A stretch of DNA of 64,000 nt from Lactobacillus sp. YT155 (GTDB lineage Bacteria; Bacillota; Bacilli; Lactobacillales; Lactobacillaceae). Shown here one piece after another: positions 8,750-17,952 of this stretch (within the stretch, counting starts at the first letter, position 1; each line of letters starts with the position of its first letter). Both the position numbers and the translations under genes were made by a program. The notes beneath the pieces are model-generated. The model worked only from the letters and a program-made list of their open reading frames with translations. It did not search any database and had not been told where the DNA came from. The stretch is taken from NCBI RefSeq assembly GCF_030504545.1, contig NZ_JAUKWP010000004.1, forward strand, positions 1 through 64,000. The letters are read 5' to 3'.

Positions 8750-10105
8750 ATGAAAAAAAATACTCACCCGATATTAATCTTCTTAGCTAAATATGGGGTC
8801 TTCTTATTAATAGCGGTTTTGTTAATTATTTCAGCCACTACAACTGTCTCTTTGGCAAAACTCTCAACTGTTACTGTTAAATCAGAAGTTGTTAATATTC
8901 GAGTTGGCCCTGGTCTCTCCTATAATTCTTTTGCTAAGGCAAAAAAAGGCGACAAACTTACTGTAGTTGACAAGAAGAAATCTTGGTGGCAGGTCCGACT
9001 TTCAGGCGACAAAGTTGGTTGGGTTGCCAGCTGGTTAATTAAAGATAATGAAATCTCCTCCAATACCAATCACTATGGAATCATTACCGAAAGTGGCGCT
9101 AATGTTTATGCCACTGATGACGATACCAGTAAAGTTTTAGGGCAACTTCAGTCGGGTAAAAAAGTAAACATTGTTTACCAAGAAGAAGGCTGGAATCAAA
9201 TAATCTATGGACAAAGTGTTGGTTGGGTTTTGAATGCCAATGTTAAAACCACTGGTAAACAAGCTGAAGCACTGAATAAGCATCACAATACAAATCCTAA
9301 TTCGAGAAATAACACCGGTCACAAACTTAAAGAAGATAATATCAAAGTTGTCACAACTATTTCTGGCGATACTAAGTTGCGTGGAACTGCTAGTACATCT
9401 GGTGATGTTCTAACTATTCTTCCTGCTGATGAGAAAATGACCTTCTTAAGTCAACAAGGAGATTGGTATAAAGTTAAAACTAAAGGCGGCACGACCGGTT
9501 GGGTTGCTAGTTGGCTGGTTACCATCTCTGATCGAACCACTCCAGTTAAGATAAAGGCAACTCGACTTGCCGGTTCAACAATTGTCCTTGACCCTGGTCA
9601 TGGTGGAAAAGATGTCGGTGCTGAATCAAGTAACGGCAAATATCATGAATCAACTTATACTACTAAGTTTATTAATGCCTTAAAGACCAAGCTCGAACAA
9701 GCAGGTGCCAACGTAATTCTTACTCGTAACTCAAATAAAAATGTTGCTTTAGGTCCAAGAGCTCGTATGTCAAATAAAAAGAAAGCAGATGCTTTCATCA
9801 GTATTCACTTTGACTCTAGCGACTCCAAAAATAGTGCTTCTGGTTTAACAACTTATTACTACGACAAAGAAAGAGATAACAAACTGGCAACAAGCATTAG
9901 TTCATCACTAAAAGATTTGCCATTAGAAAATCGTGGAACTGACTTTGGTGACTACTATGTCTTGAGAGAAAATGATCGCCCTTCTGTTCTTTTGGAACTG
10001 GGATACATTAATTCAAGTGACGATTTAAAACAAATTCGTTCTAAAAAATATCGTGCTAAAGTTGTCGATGGAATCTACAACGGACTGATAAATTATTTCA
10101 AATAA
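8750..10105 (+). CDS. SH3b-domain N-acetylmuramoyl-L-alanine amidase (Amidase_3)
   Basis: The 451-residue cell-wall hydrolase has an N-terminal signal-anchor helix (about 10-35) and three bacterial SH3 domains (about 40-100, 105-160, 200-260), each with a W-x-x-x motif and GWV. The C-terminal Amidase_3 domain (about 275-450) has zinc ligands in VLDPGHGGKDVG, the downstream Glu (YHEST), SIHFDS and the catalytic Glu in LLELGYIN. It cleaves the MurNAc-L-Ala bond. The ATG at 8750 is preferred over the in-frame GTG at 8738 because that GTG overlaps the SD AGGTGG. A TATAAT at 8711-8716 is a plausible -10. Confidence 0.93.
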   Translation: MKKNTHPILIFLAKYGVFLLIAVLLIISATTTVSLAKLSTVTVKSEVVNIRVGPGLSYNSFAKAKKGDKLTVVDKKKSWWQVRLSGDKVGWVASWLIKDNEISSNTNHYGIITESGANVYATDDDTSKVLGQLQSGKKVNIVYQEEGWNQIIYGQSVGWVLNANVKTTGKQAEALNKHHNTNPNSRNNTGHKLKEDNIKVVTTISGDTKLRGTASTSGDVLTILPADEKMTFLSQQGDWYKVKTKGGTTGWVASWLVTISDRTTPVKIKATRLAGSTIVLDPGHGGKDVGAESSNGKYHESTYTTKFINALKTKLEQAGANVILTRNSNKNVALGPRARMSNKKKADAFISIHFDSSDSKNSASGLTTYYYDKERDNKLATSISSSLKDLPLENRGTDFGDYYVLRENDRPSVLLELGYINSSDDLKQIRSKKYRAKVVDGIYNGLINYFK

Positions 10106-10106
10106 A

Positions 10107-10137
10107 AAAGAACTTCAAATGAATGAAGTTCTTTTTA
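10107..10137 (+). terminator. Terminator of the amidase gene
   Basis: The hairpin AAGAACTTC/GAAGTTCTT is followed by TTTTATTTT. Confidence 0.85.
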
Positions 10138-10189
10138 TTTTACACAGAAAATATAATATATTTTTTTACTAATCTTGCTTTTTTAAAAA

Positions 10190-10633
10190 TCACTCTGTCA
10201 TCTCCATAACGATTGTTACCGGCCCATCATTTTCAATTGAAACCTTCATGTCGGTTTGGAATTTACCAGTAGCAACTGTTAAGCCTTCACTTCTAAGTTG
10301 CGAATTAAACGCCTCATATAAATCATTAGCCACTTCAGGAGCAGCGGCCTCAATGAAACTAGGACGATTCCCTTTTTTAGTAGCGCCGTACAAAGTGAAC
10401 TGTGATACCGACAAAATTTCGCCATCAACGTCATTAACCGAGAGATTCATCTTTCCCTCAGTGTCACTAAAAATTCTTAACTTAGCAACTTTTTTTGCCA
10501 TTTTCTTTACTGTCATTAAAGAGTCGCCCTCTTTAATTCCGACAAAAACACAAAGCCCTTGGCTAATTGAACCGACAGTTTCATTATCAACGTTTACTTG
10601 AGCTGATGTGACTCTTTGGATTACTAATTTCAT
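10190..10633 (-). CDS. dtd: D-aminoacyl-tRNA deacylase
   Basis: The 147-residue DTD protein removes D-amino acids from tRNA. It starts MKLVIQRVTSAQV and carries the family motifs LSVSQFTLYG (about 77-86) and a C-terminal MKVSIENDGPVT, close to the cross-subunit NxGP(V/F)T motif. The start at 10633 is preferred over upstream in-frame codons, which lie inside relA. It begins 5 bp after the relA stop, so it is the last gene of the prmA-rsmE-relA-dtd operon. Confidence 0.96.
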   Translation of the reverse strand: MKLVIQRVTSAQVNVDNETVGSISQGLCVFVGIKEGDSLMTVKKMAKKVAKLRIFSDTEGKMNLSVNDVDGEILSVSQFTLYGATKKGNRPSFIEAAAPEVANDLYEAFNSQLRSEGLTVATGKFQTDMKVSIENDGPVTIVMEMTE

Positions 10634-10637
10634 GGTT

Positions 10638-12851
10638 TTACATCTTTCTTTTAACTTCGTAAACATCTTGAATACTACGTAATTTATCCAAAATTCCATT
10701 TAAATGTTCGAGAGTTTTAACTCCGATACTAACACTGATATGTGCTGTTTTATCATTATCAATTTTCCCAGAAACATTATTTAAAGTATTAGTATTGGAA
10801 TTCAAGATTTGAAGAACATCATTTAACAAACCATTGCGATTGTAGCCATATACTTCAATCTCAGAAACATAGCGATTGTCTTTAGCAACATCATTCCAAC
10901 TAACATCTATCAAACGCTTTTGTGCTTCGGGATCTAAAATATTAGGACAGTCGTCACGATGAATGGTCACTCCACGACCTTTGGTGATGTAGCCTACAAT
11001 TCCATCACCAGGAATTGGATTACAGCATTTTGCCAATCTAATTAAGAGGTTTTCTGAATCGTCAACGTTAACAGCCTCATCATCTTTAGAAATTTTGCTG
11101 TGAACCGAATCGACATTATTATTCTCGATTCCCCCATTAAGAATTTTGGTCTCTAATTCACTTTTTTCATGGGCTTTTTGTGCAGCGACTTCATCAAAAG
11201 TTAACTTATTGACAACACTTTCTGTTGAAGGCTTACCGTAGCCAACCGCACTAAAGAGTTCTCTTTCGTCTTTGAAATCGTATTTCTTAACGACTTTAGC
11301 AACATTTTCTTTAACGAGAATGTTTTTAGGAACAAATCCACGTTCTTCAAGAAGTTTTTCCACCATTTCGCGACCGAGTTGTTCATTTTCTGATTTTTCT
11401 TGGTCCTTAATGGCTCTTCGAATTTTGTTCTTAGCTTTTGAAGTATGAACCAGATTGAGCCAATCACGATTAGGTTTGGCAGTAGATGAAGTCATCATTT
11501 CGACAATATCACCATTTTTTAGTTGGTAGTTAAGTGGGACAATTTTGCCGTTCACCTTTGCACCAACGGAGTGACTTCCTACTTCGGTATGAACTTGAAA
11601 GGCAAAATCTAAAGTGATTGATCCTTTTGGCAATTCCAATACTTCACCTTCAGGTGTAAATACATAAACGCGATCACTAAAGATATCACCCTTAACGTTA
11701 TTCATAAAGTCGGTTGCGTCTTGCGATTCGTTTTGAATTTCAAGAATTTCACGAAAGACATCAATCTTTTGATCGTCTTTATCAAGATCAATTCCGTTAG
11801 TCATCCCTTCTTTATAAGCCCAATGAGCAGCAATACCGTATTCAGCAACTTCGTGCATTTGTTCGGTTCTTATCTGTACTTCCAAGGGCTTACCACTTGG
11901 TCCAATAACAGTCGTGTGCAATGATTGATAGCCGTTAGCTTTGGGCATAGCAATATAATCTTTGAATCGTCCCGGCATTGGTTTCCATTTGGTATGAATC
12001 TCACCTAAAACAGCATAACAATCTTTAACGGAATCGACGATAATTCGAATAGCCGACAAGTCATACAGTTCCGAAAACTGCTTATGTTTGTCGTGCATTT
12101 TTTTATAGATTGAATAAATATGTTTTGGACGTCCGTAGATATCGTATCTAATATCTAAATCAACTAAAGATTTTTTTATTTCAGTAATCGCTTCTTCAAT
12201 GTCACTGATTCTTTGTTCACGTTTGGACTTCATCAAATGAACAATTCGGTAATATTGCTGAGGATTCAAATAATGAAGCGACAAATCTTCTAGTTCCCAC
12301 TTAATTTTGCTGATACCTAAACGATCGGCTAGTGGTGCATAGATTTCCAGGGTTTCGTTAGCAATTCGGCGTTGTTTATCCGGACGTAGATGCTTCAAAG
12401 TGCGCATATTATGCAATCTATCGGCTAACTTAACCATAATTACCCGTAAGTCTTTAGACATGGCTAAGAGCATCTTACGATGATTTTCAGCTAGTAATTC
12501 TTGATGTGATTTATATTTGAATTTAGAAAGTTTGGTTACCCCGTCAACAATCGTAGCGACATCTTCACCGAAGAGTTCGTGAATATCGCCTAAAGTCAAT
12601 TTAGTATCTTCAACAACATCATGTAAATACCCGGCAGCTACGGTATCGGGATCCATCATCAATTCAGCTAAAATTGCAGCAACTTGAGTTGGATGAACAA
12701 TGTATGGCTCACCGGAATTTCTCTTTTGATCATTGTGAACATATTTAGCAGCTTCATAAGCCTTATTAACAAAATCAACATGTTCTTGATTCATATATTT
12801 CCGACAAAGATCTAACACTTCTTCCGGACTATATATTTTTTCTTGAGCCAT
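10638..12851 (-). CDS. relA: Bifunctional (p)ppGpp synthetase/hydrolase (long RSH)
   Basis: The 737-residue RelA/SpoT homologue starts with an HD hydrolase domain containing HDVVEDT (about 78-84), which suggests active (p)ppGpp hydrolysis. The synthetase domain (about 235-350) has GYQSLHTTV. TGS follows (about 395-460), then a conserved-Cys domain with KCCNPIPGD and a C-terminal ACT domain (about 660-737). It sets the stringent response during amino-acid starvation. The 16-bp gap to the upstream membrane-protein gene and the tight link to dtd show one operon. Confidence 0.98.
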   Translation of the reverse strand: MAQEKIYSPEEVLDLCRKYMNQEHVDFVNKAYEAAKYVHNDQKRNSGEPYIVHPTQVAAILAELMMDPDTVAAGYLHDVVEDTKLTLGDIHELFGEDVATIVDGVTKLSKFKYKSHQELLAENHRKMLLAMSKDLRVIMVKLADRLHNMRTLKHLRPDKQRRIANETLEIYAPLADRLGISKIKWELEDLSLHYLNPQQYYRIVHLMKSKREQRISDIEEAITEIKKSLVDLDIRYDIYGRPKHIYSIYKKMHDKHKQFSELYDLSAIRIIVDSVKDCYAVLGEIHTKWKPMPGRFKDYIAMPKANGYQSLHTTVIGPSGKPLEVQIRTEQMHEVAEYGIAAHWAYKEGMTNGIDLDKDDQKIDVFREILEIQNESQDATDFMNNVKGDIFSDRVYVFTPEGEVLELPKGSITLDFAFQVHTEVGSHSVGAKVNGKIVPLNYQLKNGDIVEMMTSSTAKPNRDWLNLVHTSKAKNKIRRAIKDQEKSENEQLGREMVEKLLEERGFVPKNILVKENVAKVVKKYDFKDERELFSAVGYGKPSTESVVNKLTFDEVAAQKAHEKSELETKILNGGIENNNVDSVHSKISKDDEAVNVDDSENLLIRLAKCCNPIPGDGIVGYITKGRGVTIHRDDCPNILDPEAQKRLIDVSWNDVAKDNRYVSEIEVYGYNRNGLLNDVLQILNSNTNTLNNVSGKIDNDKTAHISVSIGVKTLEHLNGILDKLRSIQDVYEVKRKM

Positions 12852-12866
12852 ACTCTCACCTCTTTT

Positions 12867-13202
12867 CTATTTTTTTGTCATAATATATGCCAAAAATGAT
12901 ACTAACAAATAAATAATACCGTATAGATAACCATATCTACCATATCGAGCAATTACTTGAATCATAAAGACAGCTGGAAAAATAAACATTAGATATGAAT
13001 TTAAATTATGCAACTTAATGTAACGTCCAATGTACATTGCTAGCAGATTATTAATTACTAAGAATACCAAACTTACTCGAAAGGTTTTGTTTAATAAATG
13101 AAAAGTACTTAATAAAGGAATTATAATCATAATCCAGCAAATTGATAATAATAACAACTTGAAGGCTGGTTTTTTACTTATTTCAACAATTTTATCTTTC
13201 AA
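12867..13202 (-). CDS. Small integral membrane protein of unknown function
   Basis: I do not recognise this 111-residue protein. It has a short Lys-rich N-terminus and about four hydrophobic segments (roughly 14-34, 42-60, 68-85, 90-108), with a tandem RYGRYGYLYG stretch before the last. It lies between rsmE (11 bp upstream) and relA (16 bp downstream) in the same orientation, so it is very likely expressed with the stringent-response operon. No catalytic motif is visible. Confidence 0.8.
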   Translation of the reverse strand: MKDKIVEISKKPAFKLLLLSICWIMIIIPLLSTFHLLNKTFRVSLVFLVINNLLAMYIGRYIKLHNLNSYLMFIFPAVFMIQVIARYGRYGYLYGIIYLLVSFLAYIMTKK

Positions 13203-13212
13203 ATCTATGCTC

Positions 13213-13968
13213 CTACATTAAATCAAATTTGTACGAAAGTGTACTAAGAAAATATAGTGGTGCTGTTTCAGCTCTCAAAATTCTAGGTCCTAAACCAACA
13301 CTTAGAAAGCCGTTTTCATTTAATAATTCAATTTCAAACTTATCAAATCCACCCTCTGGTCCAAATAAACAAACAACTTTCTGATTAGTTGCAACTTGAT
13401 TAATTGCACTAGCTAAGTTACTTGGTTGACCAGCTTTAGCGACTTCTTCATAAGCAACTAACTTCACTGAATAATCAGCAGTTTTTTTAATAAGCTCTGG
13501 CAGCGATTCCAAGTATTCAACTTGAGGAATCATTTGTCGATGAGATTGTTGTGCCGCATTTTTGACTATTTCTTGGATCCTACTAATCTTCTTAGTAGCT
13601 ATTTTTGAATCCCATTTTTTTACTGAATACTTGGAATTAAAAAACAAAATTCTCTTTGCACCTAATTCGGTACTTTTTTGCGCAATCCATTCTAATTTAT
13701 CTTTTTTTGAAAGTGAACAAGCAATCACCGATTCAACTGGAAATTCAACATCAATAACATCTTCTTTCAAAGAAATTTCAAAAGTTATTTCTTCATCAGT
13801 TGACTTTAATGTAGCTAAAAAAGTATTGGCTGCTTGATCAACAAGCAAACATTGTTCATTCTCATGCATCCGCAAGACTTTGATTAAATGATGTCGTAAT
13901 TGAGAATCATGAAGAATAAAGATTGAAGCATTACTATCAATTACTTCTTCAACGAAATATTGCTGCAT
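13213..13968 (-). CDS. rsmE: 16S rRNA (uracil(1498)-N(3))-methyltransferase
   Basis: The 251-residue SPOUT-class enzyme has an N-terminal PUA-like domain (1-70) and a trefoil-knot SAM site made by CLFGPEGGFDKFE and SVGLGPRILRAETAP near the C-terminus. It methylates U1498 of 16S rRNA. Its start overlaps the prmA stop, indicating translational coupling; prmA-rsmE pairing is common in Firmicutes. Confidence 0.96.
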   Translation of the reverse strand: MQQYFVEEVIDSNASIFILHDSQLRHHLIKVLRMHENEQCLLVDQAANTFLATLKSTDEEITFEISLKEDVIDVEFPVESVIACSLSKKDKLEWIAQKSTELGAKRILFFNSKYSVKKWDSKIATKKISRIQEIVKNAAQQSHRQMIPQVEYLESLPELIKKTADYSVKLVAYEEVAKAGQPSNLASAINQVATNQKVVCLFGPEGGFDKFEIELLNENGFLSVGLGPRILRAETAPLYFLSTLSYKFDLM

Positions 13969-14858
13969 TAGACTTCATCACTTTCTGTTTTTTTGGTAAT
14001 AAAAGTAGACCAACTATCTTTTTTAATGATGCTAATTACTGAAAATCCAATTTTACCTAACTCATTGGTAATCAATTCTTCTTGTTCATTCAAGATACCC
14101 GAAAGAACGACCGTTCCGTTGGGATTAAGATTCTTTGACATTACTGGAATAAAATCCAATAAAATCTCAGTTAGAATATTAGCTACTATTATATCAACTT
14201 TTTCGGTAATTCCACTTAATAATGAATTTTTCTTAACTTCGATATCACGACAATCATCATTTAATTGCAAATTGTCAATTGAGGCATCAACAGCAATCTG
14301 ATCATTATCGTATGCTTTGATTCTCTTAATCCCCATTTTACGAGCAGCAATCGAGAGAATGCCCGATCCAGTTCCAACATCAAACATGCTTTCTTGATCA
14401 TTAATCACCATTTCTAAGGCCTGTAGACATGAGAATGTCGTTGGATGAGTTCCAGTTCCAAAAGACTCACCGGGATCCATTAAAATAACATTTTCGTCCT
14501 TCTTTGGTATGTAATCACTTTCCCACTTAGGTAGAATAACTAGATAACGACTAATTCTTGTCGGATGATAGTATTTCTTCCATTCGTTCTTCCAAGACTC
14601 ATCATCAATTAGTTCTTGTGTGATAATAAAATCATCGGCGCTGATATTTACACCTGACAGACGATAATCAAGCATTTCTGAATGAATTGTTTTTATATAT
14701 TCTTCGGTAACTATTTCTGGTGAGAAATAACTTGAAACTGTTAAATTCTTCGTATCATCTATTTCAACACCTTGGGCCTGATTATTAATCAGAACTGTAC
14801 TGGCGACTTCCAGAAAATCATTTTTAGCAACCTTAATTGTTAACTTTGTCCACTTCAT
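13968..14858 (-). CDS. prmA: Ribosomal protein L11 methyltransferase
   Basis: The 296-residue class I SAM methyltransferase has the SAM motif DVGTGSGILSIAA (about 160-172), an acidic loop AYDNDQIAV, and IIVANIL as the later core strand. The N-terminal about 100 residues form the L11-recognition domain. It is the first gene of the operon; an SD TGAGG lies upstream and a terminator separates it from 14937-15344. Confidence 0.96.
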   Translation of the reverse strand: MKWTKLTIKVAKNDFLEVASTVLINNQAQGVEIDDTKNLTVSSYFSPEIVTEEYIKTIHSEMLDYRLSGVNISADDFIITQELIDDESWKNEWKKYYHPTRISRYLVILPKWESDYIPKKDENVILMDPGESFGTGTHPTTFSCLQALEMVINDQESMFDVGTGSGILSIAARKMGIKRIKAYDNDQIAVDASIDNLQLNDDCRDIEVKKNSLLSGITEKVDIIVANILTEILLDFIPVMSKNLNPNGTVVLSGILNEQEELITNELGKIGFSVISIIKKDSWSTFITKKTESDEV

Positions 14859-14899
14859 GGCAATACCTCATATACAATAGATTACTAAAGTTTTCAAAA

Positions 14900-14924
14900 T
14901 AAAAAAAGACGGAATACCGTCTTT
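14900..14924 (-). terminator. Terminator downstream of the 135-residue hypothetical gene
   Basis: The stem AAAGACGG/CCGTCTTT with a 4-nt loop is followed on the minus strand by seven Ts. Confidence 0.85.
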
Positions 14925-14936
14925 CTAAAATTAAAT

Positions 14937-15344
14937 CTAAAATGCTGTTTGTAACGATAAATAAAGATCTTTTTTGGCGGCCCTTAAATCGTTGGCAACT
15001 TTCACCTGGTCATGATAATCATTTTCTTCTAAATCCATAAAGGTGAAAACCTTATTTAACGCCTTGATGTAATGATTCAACCGTTGATTGATTCTAGTTG
15101 TTAAACTAGTATCAACAGTTTCTTCCATTCCCTTTACCATTTCAATTGATTCATTGGCAAAAAGTTGGACATTCTTGCGATAACTACGACTTAGTAAGTG
15201 CAAGTTATCAACTACGAAGTTCTTACCTTCGTGGACTTTCGTTGCTAATTCAATGTATTCATTGAAAATCAAATCATAAAACATGAAGCGATTGGTGAAA
15301 TCAATAACTTCATTTGTAATATCTGAATCGAGGTGCTTAGACAT
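14937..15344 (-). CDS. Hypothetical alpha-helical protein
   Basis: I do not recognise this 135-residue protein. It appears wholly helical and soluble, with no Cys and no signal peptide. Alternating charged and hydrophobic stretches (for example FMFYDLIFNEYIELATKVHEG and RLNHYIKALNKVF) suggest a four-helix bundle. It is a single-gene unit with its own terminator, divergent from the EbsC-like gene across 156 bp. Confidence 0.75.
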   Translation of the reverse strand: MSKHLDSDITNEVIDFTNRFMFYDLIFNEYIELATKVHEGKNFVVDNLHLLSRSYRKNVQLFANESIEMVKGMEETVDTSLTTRINQRLNHYIKALNKVFTFMDLEENDYHDQVKVANDLRAAKKDLYLSLQTAF

Positions 15345-15500
15345 GTAATCATCTCCAATACTACAATATTATGTTTCTCGTAATATATATTTTACATGAT
15401 GATCTGCATAATTCAATGTTGATTATTTAAAATTCATAGAATCTTCAATTTTAAAAATAGAAATATTTTTGCTATCATTACTCTTAGAAAAAGGTGGACT

Positions 15501-15971
15501 ATGTCAAAGAATAAAATTCAAAAAACTTTAGTTGAGAAAATTCTCGACAAACAAAATATTAAATACGAGTCAGTAACGTTTGAACTTGATAATGAAGATG
15601 AAAAAGACCGTCACAACATTTATAAAACTCTAGTTACAATTGGCAATAAAACTGGTCCAGTAGTTGGTGTCGTACCGTTAGATATGCACCTTAGCTATAA
15701 GAAATTAGCCAAACTATCGGGAAATAAAAAAATTGGAATGGTTCCGTTGAAAGACTTAGTTAAAACTAGTGGTTTTGAGCATGGTGCCAATTCGCCAGTT
15801 GGAATTAGATCTCTTCACAATTACCCAATTTATATTGATAATACAGCTCTAAAACAACAAACAATTACTGTTTCTGCCGGAAAAATTGGTCATTCAATCA
15901 TTATTAATCCTCGTGATTTAGCAAAATCAGTCAAAGCTGAATTTGGAGATTTTGCCGTCAAAGAAGAATAA
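15501..15971 (+). CDS. ybaK: YbaK/EbsC family aminoacyl-tRNA deacylase
   Basis: The 156-residue protein fits the YbaK/ProX editing-domain family: TLVTIGNKTGPVVGVVP, a conserved Lys in LSYKKLAKLSGNKKI, and GANSPVGI with a C-terminal SAGKIGHSI. Members hydrolyse mischarged Cys-tRNA(Pro) in trans. The gene has SD AAGGTGG and is monocistronic. The exact tRNA substrate is inferred from the family. Confidence 0.9.
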   Translation: MSKNKIQKTLVEKILDKQNIKYESVTFELDNEDEKDRHNIYKTLVTIGNKTGPVVGVVPLDMHLSYKKLAKLSGNKKIGMVPLKDLVKTSGFEHGANSPVGIRSLHNYPIYIDNTALKQQTITVSAGKIGHSIIINPRDLAKSVKAEFGDFAVKEE

Positions 15972-15998
15972 AAAGACACCGAAAGGTGTCTTTTTTAA
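15971..15998. terminator. Bidirectional terminator between ybaK and the MFS gene
   Basis: The stem AAAGACACC/GGTGTCTTT with loop GAAA has T-runs readable on both strands. The MFS stop lies at the edge. Confidence 0.88.
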
Positions 15999-17176
15999 TT
16001 TGCCAATTCCTCTGTGTGAATAACTTTTCTGACAAAAAGTGTAATCAAGAATGATATTAATAGGATAATCGCAGCTATCTGGTATGGATAATGTGTATTC
16101 ATATCCATTAACATACCTGACATGATTGGCCCAATAACATTACCAACACTGGTCAACGACATATTTAATCCATTGATTAATCCCTGATTAGTCTTACCAA
16201 ACTTGGTTAAGAGCGTGGTTATTGCGGGTCTTAATAAGTCAAAAGCTGAGAAGATAACTAAGGTCGCAACAATGACCTCAATTTGAGTTTGTGCTATCGT
16301 AATCCATCCTACACAAAGAGCGGATAACAGGAAGCAAACAGCAATCAAATTCACCTCACCAATTTTTCTTACCAGTCGATCAAATAAGATAACCTGTAAG
16401 AATAATGAGATTATTCCATTTAATGTCAAGACCAAGGCAATCGTATTTAATGTAAATTTGAATACTTGATTTACATAAATACTATAAATGCTTTCAAATC
16501 CTTGTAGTCCGAATGCTGAAACTAAAATCATAAAGAATAAGATAACCATCGGGAATGTCAGAATAGAGCTAATCTTTGCTTTCTTGTGACTAGCATACTC
16601 TTCTTCATCATCTTTCTTAGGAACCACATTAGGTAAGAAAATTAATGTAAAAATTGTACTTGCTAGTCCTAAAGAAGCTGCTACCCAAAATGGTGTTTTA
16701 TAAGTAATACTTGCCAACATTCCACCAATTCCAGGACCCAAGATCAATCCCCCACTAAACGCAGCTGAAATCCAGCCAATTACTTTTGCACGTTGCAATG
16801 AATTCGTTAGGTCAGCTGCCATGGCCATTGAGGTTGGAACAAACATAGCCGCCGAAAGTCCACCGATAATTCGAGATACGTCGAACCAGAATAAATGATT
16901 AGCTAAAGCAAAAATAATTTCAGAAACCATGAATAAGGCTAAACCGGTCACCATCACGGGTTTACGACCAATTTTATCCGAAATACGTCCCACAATTGGT
17001 GATGCAATAAATTGAGCAAAAGCAAATAAGGAACTCATGAGTCCCATTTGTGTGGTTGTATATCCATAGGTGTTTTTAATAAATGGTGTAACTGGAATAA
17101 CTAATCCGATTGCCAAGCAAACAAGAAAGTTTCCAAATATTAAAATGTAAATAGAACGCTTTGTACTTCTACTCAT
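15995..17176 (-). CDS. MFS transporter, probable drug exporter
   Basis: The 393-residue protein has twelve predicted membrane helices. The MFS loop 2-3 motif GRISDKIGRKPVM follows TM2, and the TM5 motif GGLILGPGIGGML is motif C of drug/H+ antiporters. This supports a TetA/multidrug-type efflux role, but the substrate cannot be told. It is not in an operon; a terminator of the upstream tRNA-Ser separates it. Confidence 0.88.
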   Translation of the reverse strand: MSRSTKRSIYILIFGNFLVCLAIGLVIPVTPFIKNTYGYTTTQMGLMSSLFAFAQFIASPIVGRISDKIGRKPVMVTGLALFMVSEIIFALANHLFWFDVSRIIGGLSAAMFVPTSMAMAADLTNSLQRAKVIGWISAAFSGGLILGPGIGGMLASITYKTPFWVAASLGLASTIFTLIFLPNVVPKKDDEEEYASHKKAKISSILTFPMVILFFMILVSAFGLQGFESIYSIYVNQVFKFTLNTIALVLTLNGIISLFLQVILFDRLVRKIGEVNLIAVCFLLSALCVGWITIAQTQIEVIVATLVIFSAFDLLRPAITTLLTKFGKTNQGLINGLNMSLTSVGNVIGPIMSGMLMDMNTHYPYQIAAIILLISFLITLFVRKVIHTEELAN

Positions 17177-17269
17177 AAGCTCTGTCCCCGTATTTTTGTT
17201 TAATAAATATTTTAACCAGAAAATAATACAAAAAGCAATTATTATAATCTAATTTCGATAAATAATAAA

Positions 17270-17306
17270 AGCACCCTCTTACTCGAATAAGTAACAGAGT
17301 GCCTTT
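17270..17306 (-). terminator. Terminator downstream of tRNA-Ser
   Basis: An imperfect GC-containing hairpin (GCACTCT.../...AGGGTGC) is followed by TTTTATTATTT on the minus strand, 17 bp past the tRNA 3' end. Confidence 0.75.
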
Positions 17307-17322
17307 ATTTGATTTGAAGTTA

Positions 17323-17410
17323 AGGAGAGTACAGGATTTGAACCTGCGCGCCGGTATTAACCGGTTCGGCGGATTTCGAGTCCGCTGCATTACCACTCTG
17401 CCAACTCTCC
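17323..17410 (-). tRNA. tRNA-Ser(CGA)
   Basis: The acceptor stem GGAGAGT/ACTCTCC is a perfect 7 bp. The anticodon arm GCGGA-CTCGAAA-TCCGC gives anticodon CGA, reading UCG. A long class II variable arm with a CCGGT/ACCGG stem and a T arm with TTCAAAT are present. CCA is not encoded. The base at discriminator position 73 is U, unlike the G73 usual for bacterial tRNA-Ser. The 5' end lies only 9 bp from the hairpin after apt, so it may be processed from an apt read-through transcript. Confidence 0.95.
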
Positions 17411-17414
17411 ATAA

Positions 17415-17439
17415 TTAAAACTCAATACTAGTATTGAGT
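17415..17439 (-). terminator. Hairpin at the apt 3' end, weak terminator or processing stem
   Basis: The 20-bp perfect palindrome ACTCAATACTAGTATTGAGT (17420-17439) contains the apt stop. On the minus strand it is followed by TTTTAATTAT and then directly by the tRNA-Ser 5' end. The weak T-run suggests partial read-through. Confidence 0.6.
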
Positions 17440-17940
17440 TAAAGTGAACATATCATAGTCTTTAATTTTGTCGCGACCGTTTAAGTCGGTTAATTCAATG
17501 ATAAAAGCCGTTCCCACAACAATTCCACCGAGTTTTTCAACCAAGTCGATTGTCGCTTTTAAGGTTCCACCGGTAGCCATTAAATCATCAACTACTAAGA
17601 CTTTTTGTCCCGGCTTTACCGCATCTTTTTGCATATAAAGTGACCCTTGTCCATATTCCAAATCATAAGTAACACTTACTGTTTCTCTAGGTAATTTGCC
17701 TTTTTTTCTAGCTGGTGCAAAGCCAATATTCAATTTATTCGCTACTGGACATCCAACGATGAATCCACGAGCTTCCGGTCCACAAATCACTTCGGCTCCA
17801 CGACTTTTTGCATATTCTGCAATGTCGTCAGTAGCACAATGGTAAGCTTCGCCGTCAAGCATTAATGGTGAAATATCACGAAACAAAACCCCTGGTTCTG
17901 GAAAATCCGGAACATCAGCTATATATTTTTTATAATCCAT
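17428..17940 (-). CDS. apt: Adenine phosphoribosyltransferase
   Basis: The 170-residue type I phosphoribosyltransferase has the PRPP-binding motif [14 protein letters not shown] (about 113-126) and the APT signature ICGPEARGF near residue 57. It converts adenine and PRPP to AMP in purine salvage. It starts 12 bp after recJ in the same operon, an arrangement shared by many Firmicutes. Confidence 0.97.
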   Translation of the reverse strand: MDYKKYIADVPDFPEPGVLFRDISPLMLDGEAYHCATDDIAEYAKSRGAEVICGPEARGFIVGCPVANKLNIGFAPARKKGKLPRETVSVTYDLEYGQGSLYMQKDAVKPGQKVLVVDDLMATGGTLKATIDLVEKLGGIVVGTAFIIELTDLNGRDKIKDYDMFTLTQY

Positions 17941-17952
17941 TCTTTACTCCAA

